From Chondrus crispus (lineage: Eukaryota; Rhodophyta; Florideophyceae; Gigartinales; Gigartinaceae), in assembly GCF_000350225.1 (NCBI RefSeq), contig NW_005179241.1, forward strand, positions 300,264-364,263: 64,000 bases of DNA, written 5' to 3'. The notes beneath the pieces are model-generated. The model was not told where the DNA came from, made no database searches, and worked only from the letters and a program-made list of their open reading frames with translations. Made by a program: the position numbers and the translations under genes. The number at the start of each line of letters is the position of its first letter. Positions within the stretch are counted from its first letter, which is position 1. Shown here piece by piece: positions 1-9,878 of this stretch.

Positions 1-264
1 CTTCTCCTTTTTCATCGCATTCTCTCCTGGAAACGTTGAATTATAGTGGTCAAATAGCTCCTGAATACCAGTGTCCCTGTCCACAATGCAAAGAAGGGGT
101 TGCCGGGCCTGTATCACTTATTTGGCCAGCGAGTGTGGTTCTGCAAAACCTTCCAGTATGCAGAACCCACGCTCCTGCAGTAGCATTCCTTTCCTCATAA
201 AGTATGCCCCACCTTCGCCTTTCTCAAAGGACGACGTTACCGTATCCCAATCTAGATCACTTTC
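1..264. other. left edge, no gene recognised
   Basis: No frame here shows a recognisable domain. It lies downstream of the last open part of gene X on the minus strand, so it may hold the 3' end or 3' UTR of that gene. Confidence 0.4.
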
Positions 265-1494
265 TCAGTAACCCAAAACGGGATTTGCCTCCCTCACTGA
301 TTTGAGGTGCTGCTTTTGAGCAACCATGAGCCAGGCCACTCGATGCATATAGTTCAAAGCTTCAACGTCCACGAAATTGTGAGCTCTATGACCTAAGGGA
401 ATATGCAAAGCTTCTAGCAATGGAGTGTGGTGCAATTTGCCTCCGTCGGCTTTCACTTTATCGGCAATAGAGACGACTTCGGAGGGAGTCCTCAGCAGGG
501 CATCTTCCCACCAAGGGTCAACCTCACCACGGTAAACGGGTGCATCTCTGCAACCGACAGGGAGCAGAGGAGGCAAGAAGTCATCGAAAGGCACTCAGAT
601 TTGCGTAGGAGGGGCTCACGAGACCCGTCCGTATCAACAATTTCGATCTGAGGTTGGACAGGTTTGACAGAAACCGGTGTGTTCTGGCAGTCTGCTTGGC
701 CCAAGTGGCCTTCTTCTTCGCCTTATTCTTCACCTTTGGACGGGATTCAGTCGTGGTGAAGACTTTAATAGGAGGTGAAAGAGGAGGTGAAGCTTTTCGC
801 CTACGACCACTGCGACGAGATGGGGCTGGTTCTGGAAATGATGTGATGGGCGTCCTCGAGCCTGTTTCGCGGGTGACAGCACGGGTGCCTTTTCACCACT
901 AGAGGCACTTGACTTGACGACGACGGAAGATGGAACTGCCGCTGTAGAAGTCGATGCACCTGCCGCTGGCGTTGCCTTGGTGTTATTCCCGGCTTGTTTC
1001 GGCTCGAAATGGGAGGTAATCCTTGAACCAAAACGTGAGGATCTCTGCGAGTTCCTATCTTCATCTACCTTCTTGCTAGAAAACAATCTTATCCTGTTCA
1101 CGAAAAGGTCACCAATGGAACTTGTCTTGTTTTTTGGTTGCTTCACTTGTACTTCTAGGAACTCCGAAAAAGACAGTCGTCCGGGAATGTCATATAGGTT
1201 GAACTTACGGCGATAAATCTGGTAAAGTTCCATAGCCGTTCCAAAGAACGGAGTGGCGTCAAATGCCCCTGAAGATGCAGGGTTGCGGACATATGCATGT
1301 ATGCTATCCAGGAAGAGCATAACACCGCACTCATCGACCTCGCAAAACTTGCTATGGTCAAGATGCACAGCCCCAATCTTCGGTCGCTCATCGGGTTTGA
1401 AGGACAACAGCCTCTCAAAAGCACGGGGATATTTGGCGAAAATCTTGGAAATCCTTGCGTCGGGGCGATACGTGGGCTTCTTCATGTTCGGAAT
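265..1494 (-). pseudogene. gene X, 3' part (unknown function, interrupted)
   Basis: Minus-strand continuation of the gene at 9874-11274. Removing the insertion 1495-9873 and one GGAAT duplicate joins the two halves in the same frame: the upstream half ends in WTLEIIP and this half goes on with NMKKPTYRPDARISK. The open frame runs from 1494 to about 900, then Ser/Ala-rich and Lys/Arg-rich sequence follows in other frames. A last open stretch, 594-265, starts MPFDDFLPP. At least two frame changes between 900 and 590 mean either decay or unrecognised introns. I recognise no family. The Ser/Ala-rich linker (about 1000-900) and the basic stretch with KNKAKKK (about 760-690) look like disordered or nuclear-targeting sequence, which is inference. 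Gene X could be host or part of another mobile element. Confidence 0.55.
1490..1494. repeat. target-site duplication GGAAT, left copy
   Basis: GGAAT directly abuts the outer TGTAGTATAAAC end of the element. An identical GGAAT follows the outer end at 9874-9878. The 5-bp length is the same as for the other LTR insertions in this window. Confidence 0.85.
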
Positions 1495-2122
1495 TGTAGT
1501 ATAAACACCCCCAACGGAGGGGGGTGTATACTCAGTTCGTGCGGAGACCTCGATCGGCGAGAAGACGGGAAGCAACCCCAGCTAAGGGAACCGGGCGAGC
1601 CCGGGGTAGCAGTGGTAGAGCGGGTAACGGTCGGGGACGCGCGCACGCGCGGGCCGATCTACACCTCGACGCCCCGGCGCAGCGCTGGGTGACGTACCAG
1701 CGCTGACGGGCGGAGGCGGATCTAGGCTCGCTCGCGTGCCCGCGCGTCCCCTGCCCGCTCGGTTCCTAACTAGATACGGGCTAGTGGGAACCGGTTCTAG
1801 AATAAGCGGGGCGAGCTTAACCAAAGGCGTAGGTTCTGGACAAGCTCGTGCTTGTCCTCCCCCCACCGCCGTCGGTTGCACGCGTATGTAATGTACAAGT
1901 TAATCCTATCATACTACAGTACAGTACGGACTGTACTGTAGTGCTACTGTAGTCAGCGCGGGTCGGCCCGTGCTGACTGTACACGTGTGTTACACGTATT
2001 AGCACACGTGTGCGTGCGCGCCCCGTACACGTGTGGGCGCGTGCGGAGGTACTGTAGAGCTCGGGCTCTACAGTAGCCGATCTGATGTATATCTAATTCC
2101 GGTAAGGGGGGGTCATACTACA
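1495..2122 (-). repeat. LTR-A 3' LTR (628 bp)
   Basis: Starts TGTAGTATAA and ends CATACTACA, giving the TG...CA form with about 10-bp inverted ends. It is related along its length to 24909-25527 (same strand) and to 49982-50682 and 62763-63427 (opposite strand). A purine tract lies immediately inside, on the minus strand, which fixes the orientation. Internally it has several hairpins, for example 1951-1978 and 2051-2076, and many CACGTG-containing repeats. Confidence 0.8.
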
Positions 2123-2126
2123 CCGG

Positions 2127-2134
2127 CCCCCCTT
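2127..2134 (-). promoter_or_regulatory. polypurine tract of the LTR-A element
   Basis: On the minus strand the sequence AAGGGGGG followed by CCGG leads into the LTR start TGTAGTATGACC. The 24909 copy has AAGGGAGGCTA at the same place. This is the expected site of plus-strand priming. Confidence 0.6.
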
Positions 2135-4509
2135 AAGTGTGGACGTCCACGTCCACATGTGCTGGTAGAACTGGGCGTGTGGTCTCCATCCTAGTCCGGC
2201 ATTTCTAACATCTTCCCCATGGCGTGTCGTTTTTCTCGCGTTCCCTCTGGGCGTGCTCGTGCATCTCGACCTGATGCCAGTATCACCTCAAGCGTCCGAC
2301 GGCGACCTGCTTTTGGGGCGCTTCCCGGAAGTCCCCCCCTCGTTCGTCTTGTCCGGGCCCCTTCTTTCCGTGTGCTGTAGTCTGCCTTGTCCTTTTTCGT
2401 CGGGCGTGCTCACCCTCTCGGTGCCCCTTTTCCGTAGCGCCAATGTTGACGTGCGTCGTCGGCACGAGGACGTGTAGCGCGAGCAGGTCGTAGATCGTAG
2501 AAACCGTTTCCCCGCCTCAGTGGGTCCTGCAATACCCCAACTAGCAGCTGTTGGTCCGGCGGAAGTGGCGGTGTACGCCATGTTACCCCACGCGAACGGA
2601 GCGTGGTACAGCGCGGGGCGGACTGCGCGGAGCGAGCGCGAGTGCGCAAGGCGACGGCGAAGTGAAAACAGACGAGATGCGCTGCCGTGGTCGCCGTCGA
2701 GCGTGTCCCGGAGGCACGGCCCACTCCCTGACATGGCAACCTGCAGCGGCTTGCCGGGCCTCGTGCACGCGTGCGGGGGGGTTGTGTGCGGTCCCTCCGT
2801 CCTTTTTTATAACCTCTTGTGACGCCGTGTGCCTCGTCGTCTTGCATGCGCCTGGTCAATGGCCTTCGTGGACCTCCGTTGCGCAGAACCAGCCGTAATA
2901 TGGGTGTGCTGCGACCCTCGATCCCCCCGTTGTCCGCGCGCCGCGTCGTTCTTTCCGTGCGACTTCTCCTCTCCTCTTCGACATCACCCCCGTGCGATTA
3001 TGGGGTATCAATTTTAAAAGCATCCGTCCCCTTTGTGCTCTACCTGTGCCGGCGCGTAGAGAACTGTCCTCATAACTTCGTCGCCGTACGGTGCGGCAGT
3101 CGGTGAACGGCCCTGTACGGACGACGTGGGCGGCTGGGGGCTTGACCATGCGCAGGGCCAGGGTCCCCGCGCGCGCCAGCGGGGCCCAGATGGCGAGCCG
3201 GCGGTGCAGAGCGCGGAGACGGGCAGCGATGAGATGATGAGCTCGCGTAAAGGCGAATATTGGTGCTGAGGAGGTCAGGACGTGCGCGTTGTCTGGGGCG
3301 CAGCAGCACGCCGACGCGCGCGCGCGAAGGCGAGCGGCGCCGCCGGTGGCGCAATCGGCGTGCACGGCGTTGTCCGGCGACGCGCATGGGTGTCACGGTA
3401 GCGGCGCAGCCGCGACGAGATGATGGGAGCACTCAGGAAGGCAAACAGAGCGGGTGCAGCGCGGACGCGGCGGAGAAAAGGTGACAGGCGGCGGGCGGTT
3501 GTGCGCGCACCGTTCGGGATCACTGTGATATCGTGGCCACAGTTCGTACAGTACCCGTGGGCGCGCGTGCGCGTGCGCAAGCAGGCTCAGCCCTGAGCCC
3601 TTGATCAAATTACACCATAAAATTGCAAAAATGTTTCCCGCGAAAATATTTTCTGCAAAATTTCACAGCACAGTCCGTGAGGGTGTGCATTGTCATGCGC
3701 CTCGATCGGTCCTCGTACTTGCTCGTATTTTCCCCCTTTTTCGTCGACGGCAGGCCTACACCCAACCCGTCGTTGTGTCGTCCACTGTTGATTGCCGGGC
3801 GGGCTCGGTACGACGAGCGCCCGATGACCCGCAATCCTCTTCGCGAGTTAACTCGAGCGAATTCGCTCGCCCATTTTTTTCTGAAGAGCTTCCCCTGCGA
3901 AACCCCTCACGGTTTTCCATCCCCGCTCCTCTCATAACCTCGTGCTTCGCCTAGCTCGTACTGGAAAGAGCCGAAGTCACGTTGTCGGCCGCTAGCGCTC
4001 CAGACGCCCCCGGCTCCTGCTCCTATCCGCGATCCGTATGCCGAGTACGGGCCTGACCCTTGTCTGTCCCGAAACTGGGCGTTCGGTGAGGGTGTCCCTC
4101 GTACGGGCGAGGCCGCTCTTCGTGTCGCCATACCGAGTCTGGTGGAGATGGACGCCGAACCTCCGCAGCATCCAGGGTACTGTCCTCCGAACAATTACGG
4201 GCCAAAGACCCGTATGCCCTCCGACGACCCTAGTCGTTAGTCCGCGCGGTCTGATCATCAACCGCGCGGGTTCCCCCACTTGCCCTCGTCGGCGAGGAGG
4301 AGGGGACTTGGCGCCGTACCACAGTAAAACTGTTTCCATGGTTACGTGTTCTTTGCGTCGGTCTTCTTCTTCTAATTCCCCTTCGCGCCCTCGTTTCTTA
4401 GTACCCCCACCCTTTCTCTCTCCCGACGCGGAGGGGGAAGGGGCGACAAACGATCGGGCGCCCCTTTCCGTTCGGTTGCGGGGGCGCAGCGTTCGGGGTT
4501 CGTCTTATG

Positions 4510-5800
4510 CCTAGCGCCGCTCGCCATCCGTTGGCGAGGGCGCGACTCCTGGCGAACGTTCTTATCCGATGCGCGACCTCGTCGTCGGTAGCGAAGCAAA
4601 GGAAACGCGCGGCGCTCGTCTCCATTCTTCGCGCCCCTCGCCATTCGGGGCGAGGGCTCAGCGCGCTGTATTCGTCTTATCCGCCCGGTGCTCCTCGCCA
4701 TGCGGGATCGAGGGCGCCGGGCGCGCGACGATCGCATTTCTTCACGTCCCGCCCCTTCGTCGTCTGGGAGCGGGGCACATCCAACGCCTTTGCCTCGGGC
4801 GTCCCTCGTCATCGGGGCGACGGCGCCGCGCGAGCGGCACTCGTGTTCTTGTCCACGCGCACCCCTCGTCCTCGGTTGCAACGGCGCGGGCGCTCGACGA
4901 AAGTCCTTTTCTTCGCGTTCCTTGCCACCGGTGGCGAGGACGCGGCTCGAGTGCGCCATTTGTCTCCTTGTCGGCGCGCCCCTCGCCATCAGGGCGAGGG
5001 GACGGACGCGTGGACGTACGTTTTCTTCTGCACGCGCCGAACGTCTTCTTTTCTTCGCGCGACGAACGTCCTGATACTTCGCGTCCCTCGCCATCCGGGC
5101 GAGGGCGCGGCGCGAGCGGCATTCGTGTTCTTGGACGCGCGCGCTCCTCGCCTTCGGGGCGAGGGGGTGGACCCGTGGACGTACGTCCTCTGCTTTGCGG
5201 CGCCGTTCGTCTTTTGGTCCGTGCTCCCCTTCCCATCTGTGGCGAGGGCGCCGCGCGCGCGACGTCCCTCCTCTTCCTCGTTCTCGTCCCTCGCCACCGG
5301 TGGCGAGGGCACAACGCGAACGGCGTTAGTCTTCTTGTCTTTGTGCTCCTCGCTATCGGGGGCGAGGGCGCGACCCTGCGCGACATTTGTCTTCTTGTCT
5401 GCTCGCCCCCTCGCCATCGGGGCGAGGGCGCGGCCGCGCAGCATTCGCCTTCTTCTTCGCTCGCGCCTTCTGCCATCGGTTGCGGGGGCGCAAGCGCACG
5501 GCGAACGTCTTCTTGTTCGCGCCCCTCGCCATCAGGGCGAGGGGACGGACACTCGACGAATGTTCCTTTCTTTTTCGCGCGCCCCTCTCCATCCGTGGCG
5601 AGGGCGCAGCGTGCGGACCTGGTCTTATCCTTCGGGCGCCCCTCGCCATTCGGCGGCGAGGGCACAGCGCCTGAAGGCGGTTCTTGTCCTTCGCGTCCCT
5701 TGCCATTCGTGACGGGGACGCGGCGCGCAGCGCGCGTTCTCCTTCATTTCTCTCGCGTCCCTCGCCATTCGGGGCGAGGCCGCAGCCTTCGCGGGTGCGG
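4510..5800. repeat. minisatellite, about 21 units of 57-60 bp with an inverted-repeat core
   Basis: Each unit opens with a core close to CCCCTCGCCATCGGGGCGAGG, an interrupted palindrome, followed by GC-rich sequence ending in a TTCTT-type pyrimidine run. Good examples start near 4633, 4978, 5085, 5285, 5402, 5521, 5638 and 5757. Units are diverged and the period varies, so no reading frame is kept. The array yields long artificial ORFs in several frames on both strands. Confidence 0.85.
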
Positions 5801-6911
5801 TGACGTTCCTCCATCAAAGGCGCTGTCGTTTTGTCCGACGCCAAAGTAGACGGTGGTGGTTGGTATCCCGCTCGTCGGGGCGTGTCGGTCGGGCGACACG
5901 CGCTCGGCGCCGTGCACGTGCGATCCGTGCCACCCGTCTGCCCAGGGCAATGTCCACCACTCAACATTTTTGGTTTCGGGGTAGGGCGGCGGTGTCGACG
6001 CCGTCGCTCTCCGGCGTCCGATCGCGTACGGTGTCGCTGGGAGAGCTGCGCGTCAGGAGCGCGGCGTCGTTGGCGCCTCCGAGGAGTGTGGTACGGTCCG
6101 TCTGGCGGGTCGGACCGGGGTTACGTTTGGCCGTCCCGCTTAGCAGGGGGGTTTGCATGCCGACGTGCATACGTTCGCTCACGTGAGTTGCCCATTTCTT
6201 TTTCACGACTAATTTTCTGTTAATTTTCTCTTGCCCGTGGGGGCAGATTGACACCAAGCGAGCGGTGCACTGTGTGGGTTTGCCGCACTGTACGCCCAAG
6301 CATCCATAATTTTTCCATTTTCTTACACCTCGTCCACCGGTTCCGTCGTGACCGGGTCGGGGGTACGACAGTGTAATTTCTCTCTGCCCCAATTTTTTGC
6401 GTATTAGCCGTTGGGAGGGTGGCTCGGTGTCGCCTCCGGGGCCCCTATCCTCGCGAGCCACAGTGACTCTCTTCCTTCGCGCCCACGCGTTGCAGCTCCT
6501 CTCGGCAAATTGCAACGTCTTTTCTTGACTAACCCCTTCTGTGTTCCGGGGCTCGCGTGCCGTATGGAGGTGATCGCGTCGTTCGTCAGACGTCCCCTCG
6601 CCGCGGTTGATGGCCTTAACGGAACGTCCGGCGACCCTGTTTGGGGGGGGGCGCGTCCGACCTTCCGGCTCCGAAAGGGGGGAATTGCCTTCCCCTCGAG
6701 CCGTCTGTCGTCCTCTTATCGTTGGTCATTACGAGGAACGTTCTTCGTACAGGCAGTCCGTGTTGCCTTGTCGCTACGTCTCGAGTCCGTGGCGTTCGGA
6801 AGTCAAATACGGCTTGGCTTCCGAACGTACCGTTGGTCTCTAACCGCAAGGGACTACTTTAACCGCAACGGAGCGGTTGATTGTAGCCGAACGAGACGGT
6901 TGAAGGCCCCC

Positions 6912-7343
6912 TTAAGCGTGAACGACCACGTTCACGTCCAAGGTGAGGTCCCTGCCGGTGCGCCTCCGGGGGTGTCGGCCGTAACGAGACACCAACTCCT
7001 CCGGGACGTGAGTCCGTGTGGTCCAGGTGGGCGTGTCGTAATCCGCCCACTTGATGAGGAACTCCGTAGTTCCGTCCTCCATGGCCCGATGCCGGAGTAG
7101 TCGCTCGACAGCGTACTGCGTTTCCTCGGTGACCTTGTCGGCAAAGTCCCCCGGGGTTGTTGTACTCGCCCGTGGCACGTCCGTCAGCGGTGGCGCGTAC
7201 ACGCAGCGGTCTGCGGAGACGCGTTCGGTGACACCATCACGACCGATCGTGATGGTTCGAGTGCCTTCCGCCGGCGGCGGGCACTTGGCCGGGGGTCGTC
7301 CGTACCGATCCCTGCCTTCCCGACGAGTGTCCTCTCTGCGGAA
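6912..7343 (-). pseudogene. integrase C-terminus plus chromodomain remnant of the LTR-A element
   Basis: The frame opens after a stop at about 7346. It reads a typical end of a Gypsy polyprotein: TITIGRDGVTERVSADRCV, then a Thr/Pro linker, then a chromodomain from about 7122 with YAVERLLRHR, FLIKWADYD and TW at the usual spacing, followed by VPEELVSRY. In known chromoviruses this module targets integration to modified chromatin. It ends at a stop directly before the second copy of the polypurine block. The rest of pol is missing upstream, so this is the leftover 3' end of a deleted polyprotein. The chromodomain reads cleanly although RT is gone. Confidence 0.75.
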
Positions 7344-9061
7344 CTAGGCCGGCTAGCTTCTGCCTCCCCGGCTAAATCGGTCAAGTCGGTGAGGTGTAGC
7401 GCATGTGAGATCCCCTCGGCGACACGCCGTTCGGTAGGATTTTCGGTGCGTGTTGCATCGGCACACGCGTGACGCTCTAGCTTTTGCACGGGGCTTACGG
7501 AAGCCCCGGTGCCTTCACGGTCGGTCCGTGGCATCTGACCTACGGAGGTCAGGGTATCTTCTCTTACGGTAACACGCGCCGGGCTTACGGAATCCTGGGC
7601 GCCTTCGCATTCTTCGCGGATGGTGGTCGCCACCAGACCCACGGGGTTATCGGTGGGTTCTTGTGGGGCGTGCCTCCTCATCGGTGAGGTGGGGCACGCG
7701 AGGCAGAGCGCCGCCTCCATCTCGATGCGAGATGTCGAGCTCCGCGACCCGGTGGTCCGTACCACCGGGCGCCCTTGGAGTGTGGGCGTACGCGGTAGCG
7801 AAGCGTCCGGTCGAACTTGATGACGATGGCGTGGGAGGTCGGCCTCCCACGGGCTTGTAGCCTCGCGTAATGAGGACAGGGTCGGCTTGCTCCTCATGTT
7901 CTCCTATGTGGAGGGATGCCGCAGGCGAACTTGTCGCATGCGACCTCGGGGTTCGACTCCCCCTCGCTTCCGGTTTCGGATCCGGCAGCGGCAAACCGCG
8001 CCGAGCGCGGCACGTTGTGCCTCCCGCCGTCGCGATACGGCGGATCGTTGGAAGGTCGGTCTTCTGTTGTCCGGGCAATCATTCGACCGTCTCAGCCACT
8101 GCGGCCCGGGTCGCAGGGACTAGTCCGCTTAAGAATTCGTGTAGCGTACGGACGTCTACCGGACCGGTGTGCGCGGTGAGATCCATCGGCTGATAGCCGC
8201 CGCAGCCGGGATCGAAAGAGAGAATCGGTTCTCTTGATCCGCGGGCGGTATCTCCGCGTCTTTTGCCGTCCACGTACGGTACGCGTGTCATCTACCGCAT
8301 GTCTCGGGCGACATGCGGTAGGGCTTGGGTTTCGGACGCGAAATTCTCGTCCGTCCTGGGGCTACGCTGCCCAGTGACCCGACTGGTGTCGGCACCAGTC
8401 GGGCTCCCTTCTTGCGCATCAGGCGCGTTCGGAGGTACAGTGGCACTGGGCTCTCTCAGGGGGGCTCCGGGCGACCTTTCGGCCGATGCCTGTTCCATCT
8501 TACCAATGCGCCTGACGGGGTGACGGGTAGTGTACGTACGTCTACCGGGCCGGGGTGCGCGGTGTAATCTACCGGCGGGTAGGCGCCCCGGCGAGGATCG
8601 ACGGAGAACATGGGTTCTCCGGATCGGCGAGCGGCTCCTCCACGGTCCTGGTCGTGCCCGTACGGTACCTGTCGCAAACGCCGCATGCTTCCGGGGGCAT
8701 GCCGCAGAGCTTGAGTCTCGGACGCGAAGTTTGCGTCCGCCGTTGGTTTGATATCCTCCGCGCTCCGACTGGTGACGGCACCAGTCGGAGGCCACTCCTG
8801 CGCATCGGACGCGTCCGGAGAAACAGTGGCACTGGGTACTCTCGGGGGGGGGGCTCCGGGCGACCTTACGGCCGAGTCCTGTTCTATCTTACGAACGCTC
8901 CTGACGCGTCGAGTTAAAATCTGCAGCCGTATGCGCGAACGCTCCCATCTGTTCGGCAGATGGGGAAGGCTGCGTGTCCCGTCGTACCCCGGAGTTCGTA
9001 CTCGCGGGTCGACCTACAACGTCCGCCGTAGGGGCCTCGATGCGCGCGTGTTCGACGAACA
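7344..9061. other. degenerate internal region of the LTR-A element
   Basis: Short open stretches occur on the minus strand but none has a recognisable gag, protease or RT motif. The segment contains a 386-bp tandem duplication (8141-8912). It takes the place of most of pol between the short 5' ORF and the chromodomain. Confidence 0.5.
8141..8912. repeat. 386-bp tandem duplication
   Basis: The sequence beginning GTAGCGTACGGACGTCTACC at 8141 recurs from 8527 as GTAGTGTACGTACGTCTACC and stays alignable for the whole unit, through a shared CACCAGTCGG segment and a CTTAC..A..CTCCTGACG-type end. The copies differ at many sites. The unit is not a multiple of three, so it would shift a frame. Confidence 0.8.
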
Positions 9062-9388
9062 CTAGACGGAGTGCAACTGGTCGGCGAGCGCGCGCAGGCT
9101 CTCCCAAGACTGCGTCACGCGCTCAAACTTTCCTTCGTGGAGGGAGCGCGACTCGTCAGGACAGCGGGCGTAGACCTGGTCGGTCACGTCGACACGAAGG
9201 GATGTCCGGGCATCCTCGATATACTCCGCGATGCGTTCGTACAGCGCGCAAGCGCGTTCTTCTGAGCAGTCCGGCGACGGTTCGCGATCCCGAGGACCTG
9301 CGGCGCCGTCGTCGGATCGGATGCGTAGCGCGGACGCCTGCATATCGGTCGGTGCGGAGTGGACCGAGGGTTCGGACCCTTCGCTCAT
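9062..9388 (-). CDS. short ORF just inside the right end of the LTR-A element (possible gag N-terminus)
   Basis: A 108-codon frame starting MSEGSEPSVHS, 76 bp inside the right terminal unit, in the sense direction of the element. The first part is Ser/Asp-rich; the second (RIAEYIEDARTSLRV to SWESLRALADQLHSV) looks helical. Its place right after the position expected for the 5' LTR suggests a gag amino terminus, but no gag signature is visible. It ends in a stop and no continuation can be followed. Confidence 0.35.
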   Translation of the reverse strand: MSEGSEPSVHSAPTDMQASALRIRSDDGAAGPRDREPSPDCSEERACALYERIAEYIEDARTSLRVDVTDQVYARCPDESRSLHEGKFERVTQSWESLRALADQLHSV

Positions 9389-9464
9389 CTCGACGCATAC
9401 GGACGCGGAGGAAATCGGCCGTCATCTCGGAACGATCGTAGAGTCTTCTAGGTCGGGAGACCAC

Positions 9465-9873
9465 TGTAGTATAAACACCCCCAACGAAGAGGGGTGTATA
9501 CTCAGTTCTTGCGGAGACCCTCGAGAGGGAGAAGACAAGGGAAGACGGACGCCCGCTTATTCTAACCGCGTTTCTTCGCCTTCGCGCGCGTTAGACGACA
9601 CCGAGTGCGGGTAGAGGACGCGCGACGCACGCCCACGAGCCGGATCCACCTCCGCCCGTCGGTACTGGATCTTTACCCAGTACCGCACCGGGGCGTCGAG
9701 GCGTCGATCCGCTCGCGTGTGCGCGCGTCCTCCCCCGATCCCGCTCTACGACGCTACCCGGGCCCGTGCTCCGGTTCCGTATCGGGTGTCCGTCTTCCCT
9801 TGTCTTCTCCCTCTCGAGGGTCTCCGCAAGAACTGAGTATACACCCCTCTCTTTTAGGGGTGTTTATACTACA
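9465..9873. repeat. fold-back terminal unit made from the LTR-A 3' end
   Basis: A 409-bp unit with inverted terminal repeats of about 80 bp (TGTAGTATAAACACCCCCAA ... GTTTATACTACA, including GTATACTCAGTTCTTGCGGA and its complement). Positions 9552-9873 match the outer 320 bp of the LTR at 1495 but in the opposite orientation; 9465-9545 repeat the outermost 80 bp inverted again. The element therefore has inverted, not direct, terminal repeats. Confidence 0.75.
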
Positions 9874-9878
9874 GGAAT
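9874..9878. repeat. target-site duplication GGAAT, right copy
   Basis: Matches 1490-1494 exactly and restores the gene X frame when one copy is removed. Confidence 0.85.

Larger units (their letters stand above)
2123..6904. other. 4.8-kb internal segment between chromodomain and 3' LTR, no recognisable gene
   Basis: GC-rich sequence with overlapping open frames on both strands but no domain I recognise. Long ORFs at 4372-5849 come from a stop-poor minisatellite. The segment is bounded by a repeated block: the polypurine-tract region at 2125-2156 (GGCCCCCCTTAAG then GTGGACGTCCACG) recurs at 6905-6935 beside the pol end. In related copies 1 and 2 of the larger Gypsy family this is where an antisense gene sits; I could not find that gene's motifs here. 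Confidence 0.5.
1495..9873 (-). mobile_element. LTR-A family chromovirus-like element, deleted and rearranged, inserted in gene X
   Basis: An 8379-bp unit whose outer ends are TGTAGTATAAAC and GTTTATACTACA, flanked by GGAAT on both sides. The left end is a full-length LTR in minus orientation with a purine tract on its inner side, so it is a 3' LTR. Minus-strand coding remnants run toward it: a short ORF at 9388-9062 and an integrase C-terminus plus chromodomain at 7343-6912. No protease, reverse transcriptase, RNase H or integrase core is visible, so the copy cannot move by itself. The right end is not a normal 5' LTR but an inverted, fold-back derivative of the LTR. Between the chromodomain and the 3' LTR lie 4.8 kb holding a minisatellite. 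The element splits an otherwise continuous reading frame of gene X. Confidence 0.75.

Noticed and set aside
4372-5849. Long ORFs of 240-426 codons on both strands
   Set aside because: They overlap in several frames and follow the minisatellite period; the translations are repetitive and basic without domains. They reflect a stop-poor repeat.
7940-7985. B-box-like GGGGTTCGACTCCCC, possible tRNA 3' half
   Set aside because: No matching acceptor or anticodon arm can be formed with upstream sequence at tRNA spacing; it lies inside the deleted LTR-A element.
1495-9873. Simple DNA transposon with long terminal inverted repeats
   Set aside because: The left end is a complete LTR with a polypurine tract, the interior carries a Gypsy integrase tail and chromodomain, and solo copies with 5-bp duplications exist. 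A fold-back origin of the right end remains open.
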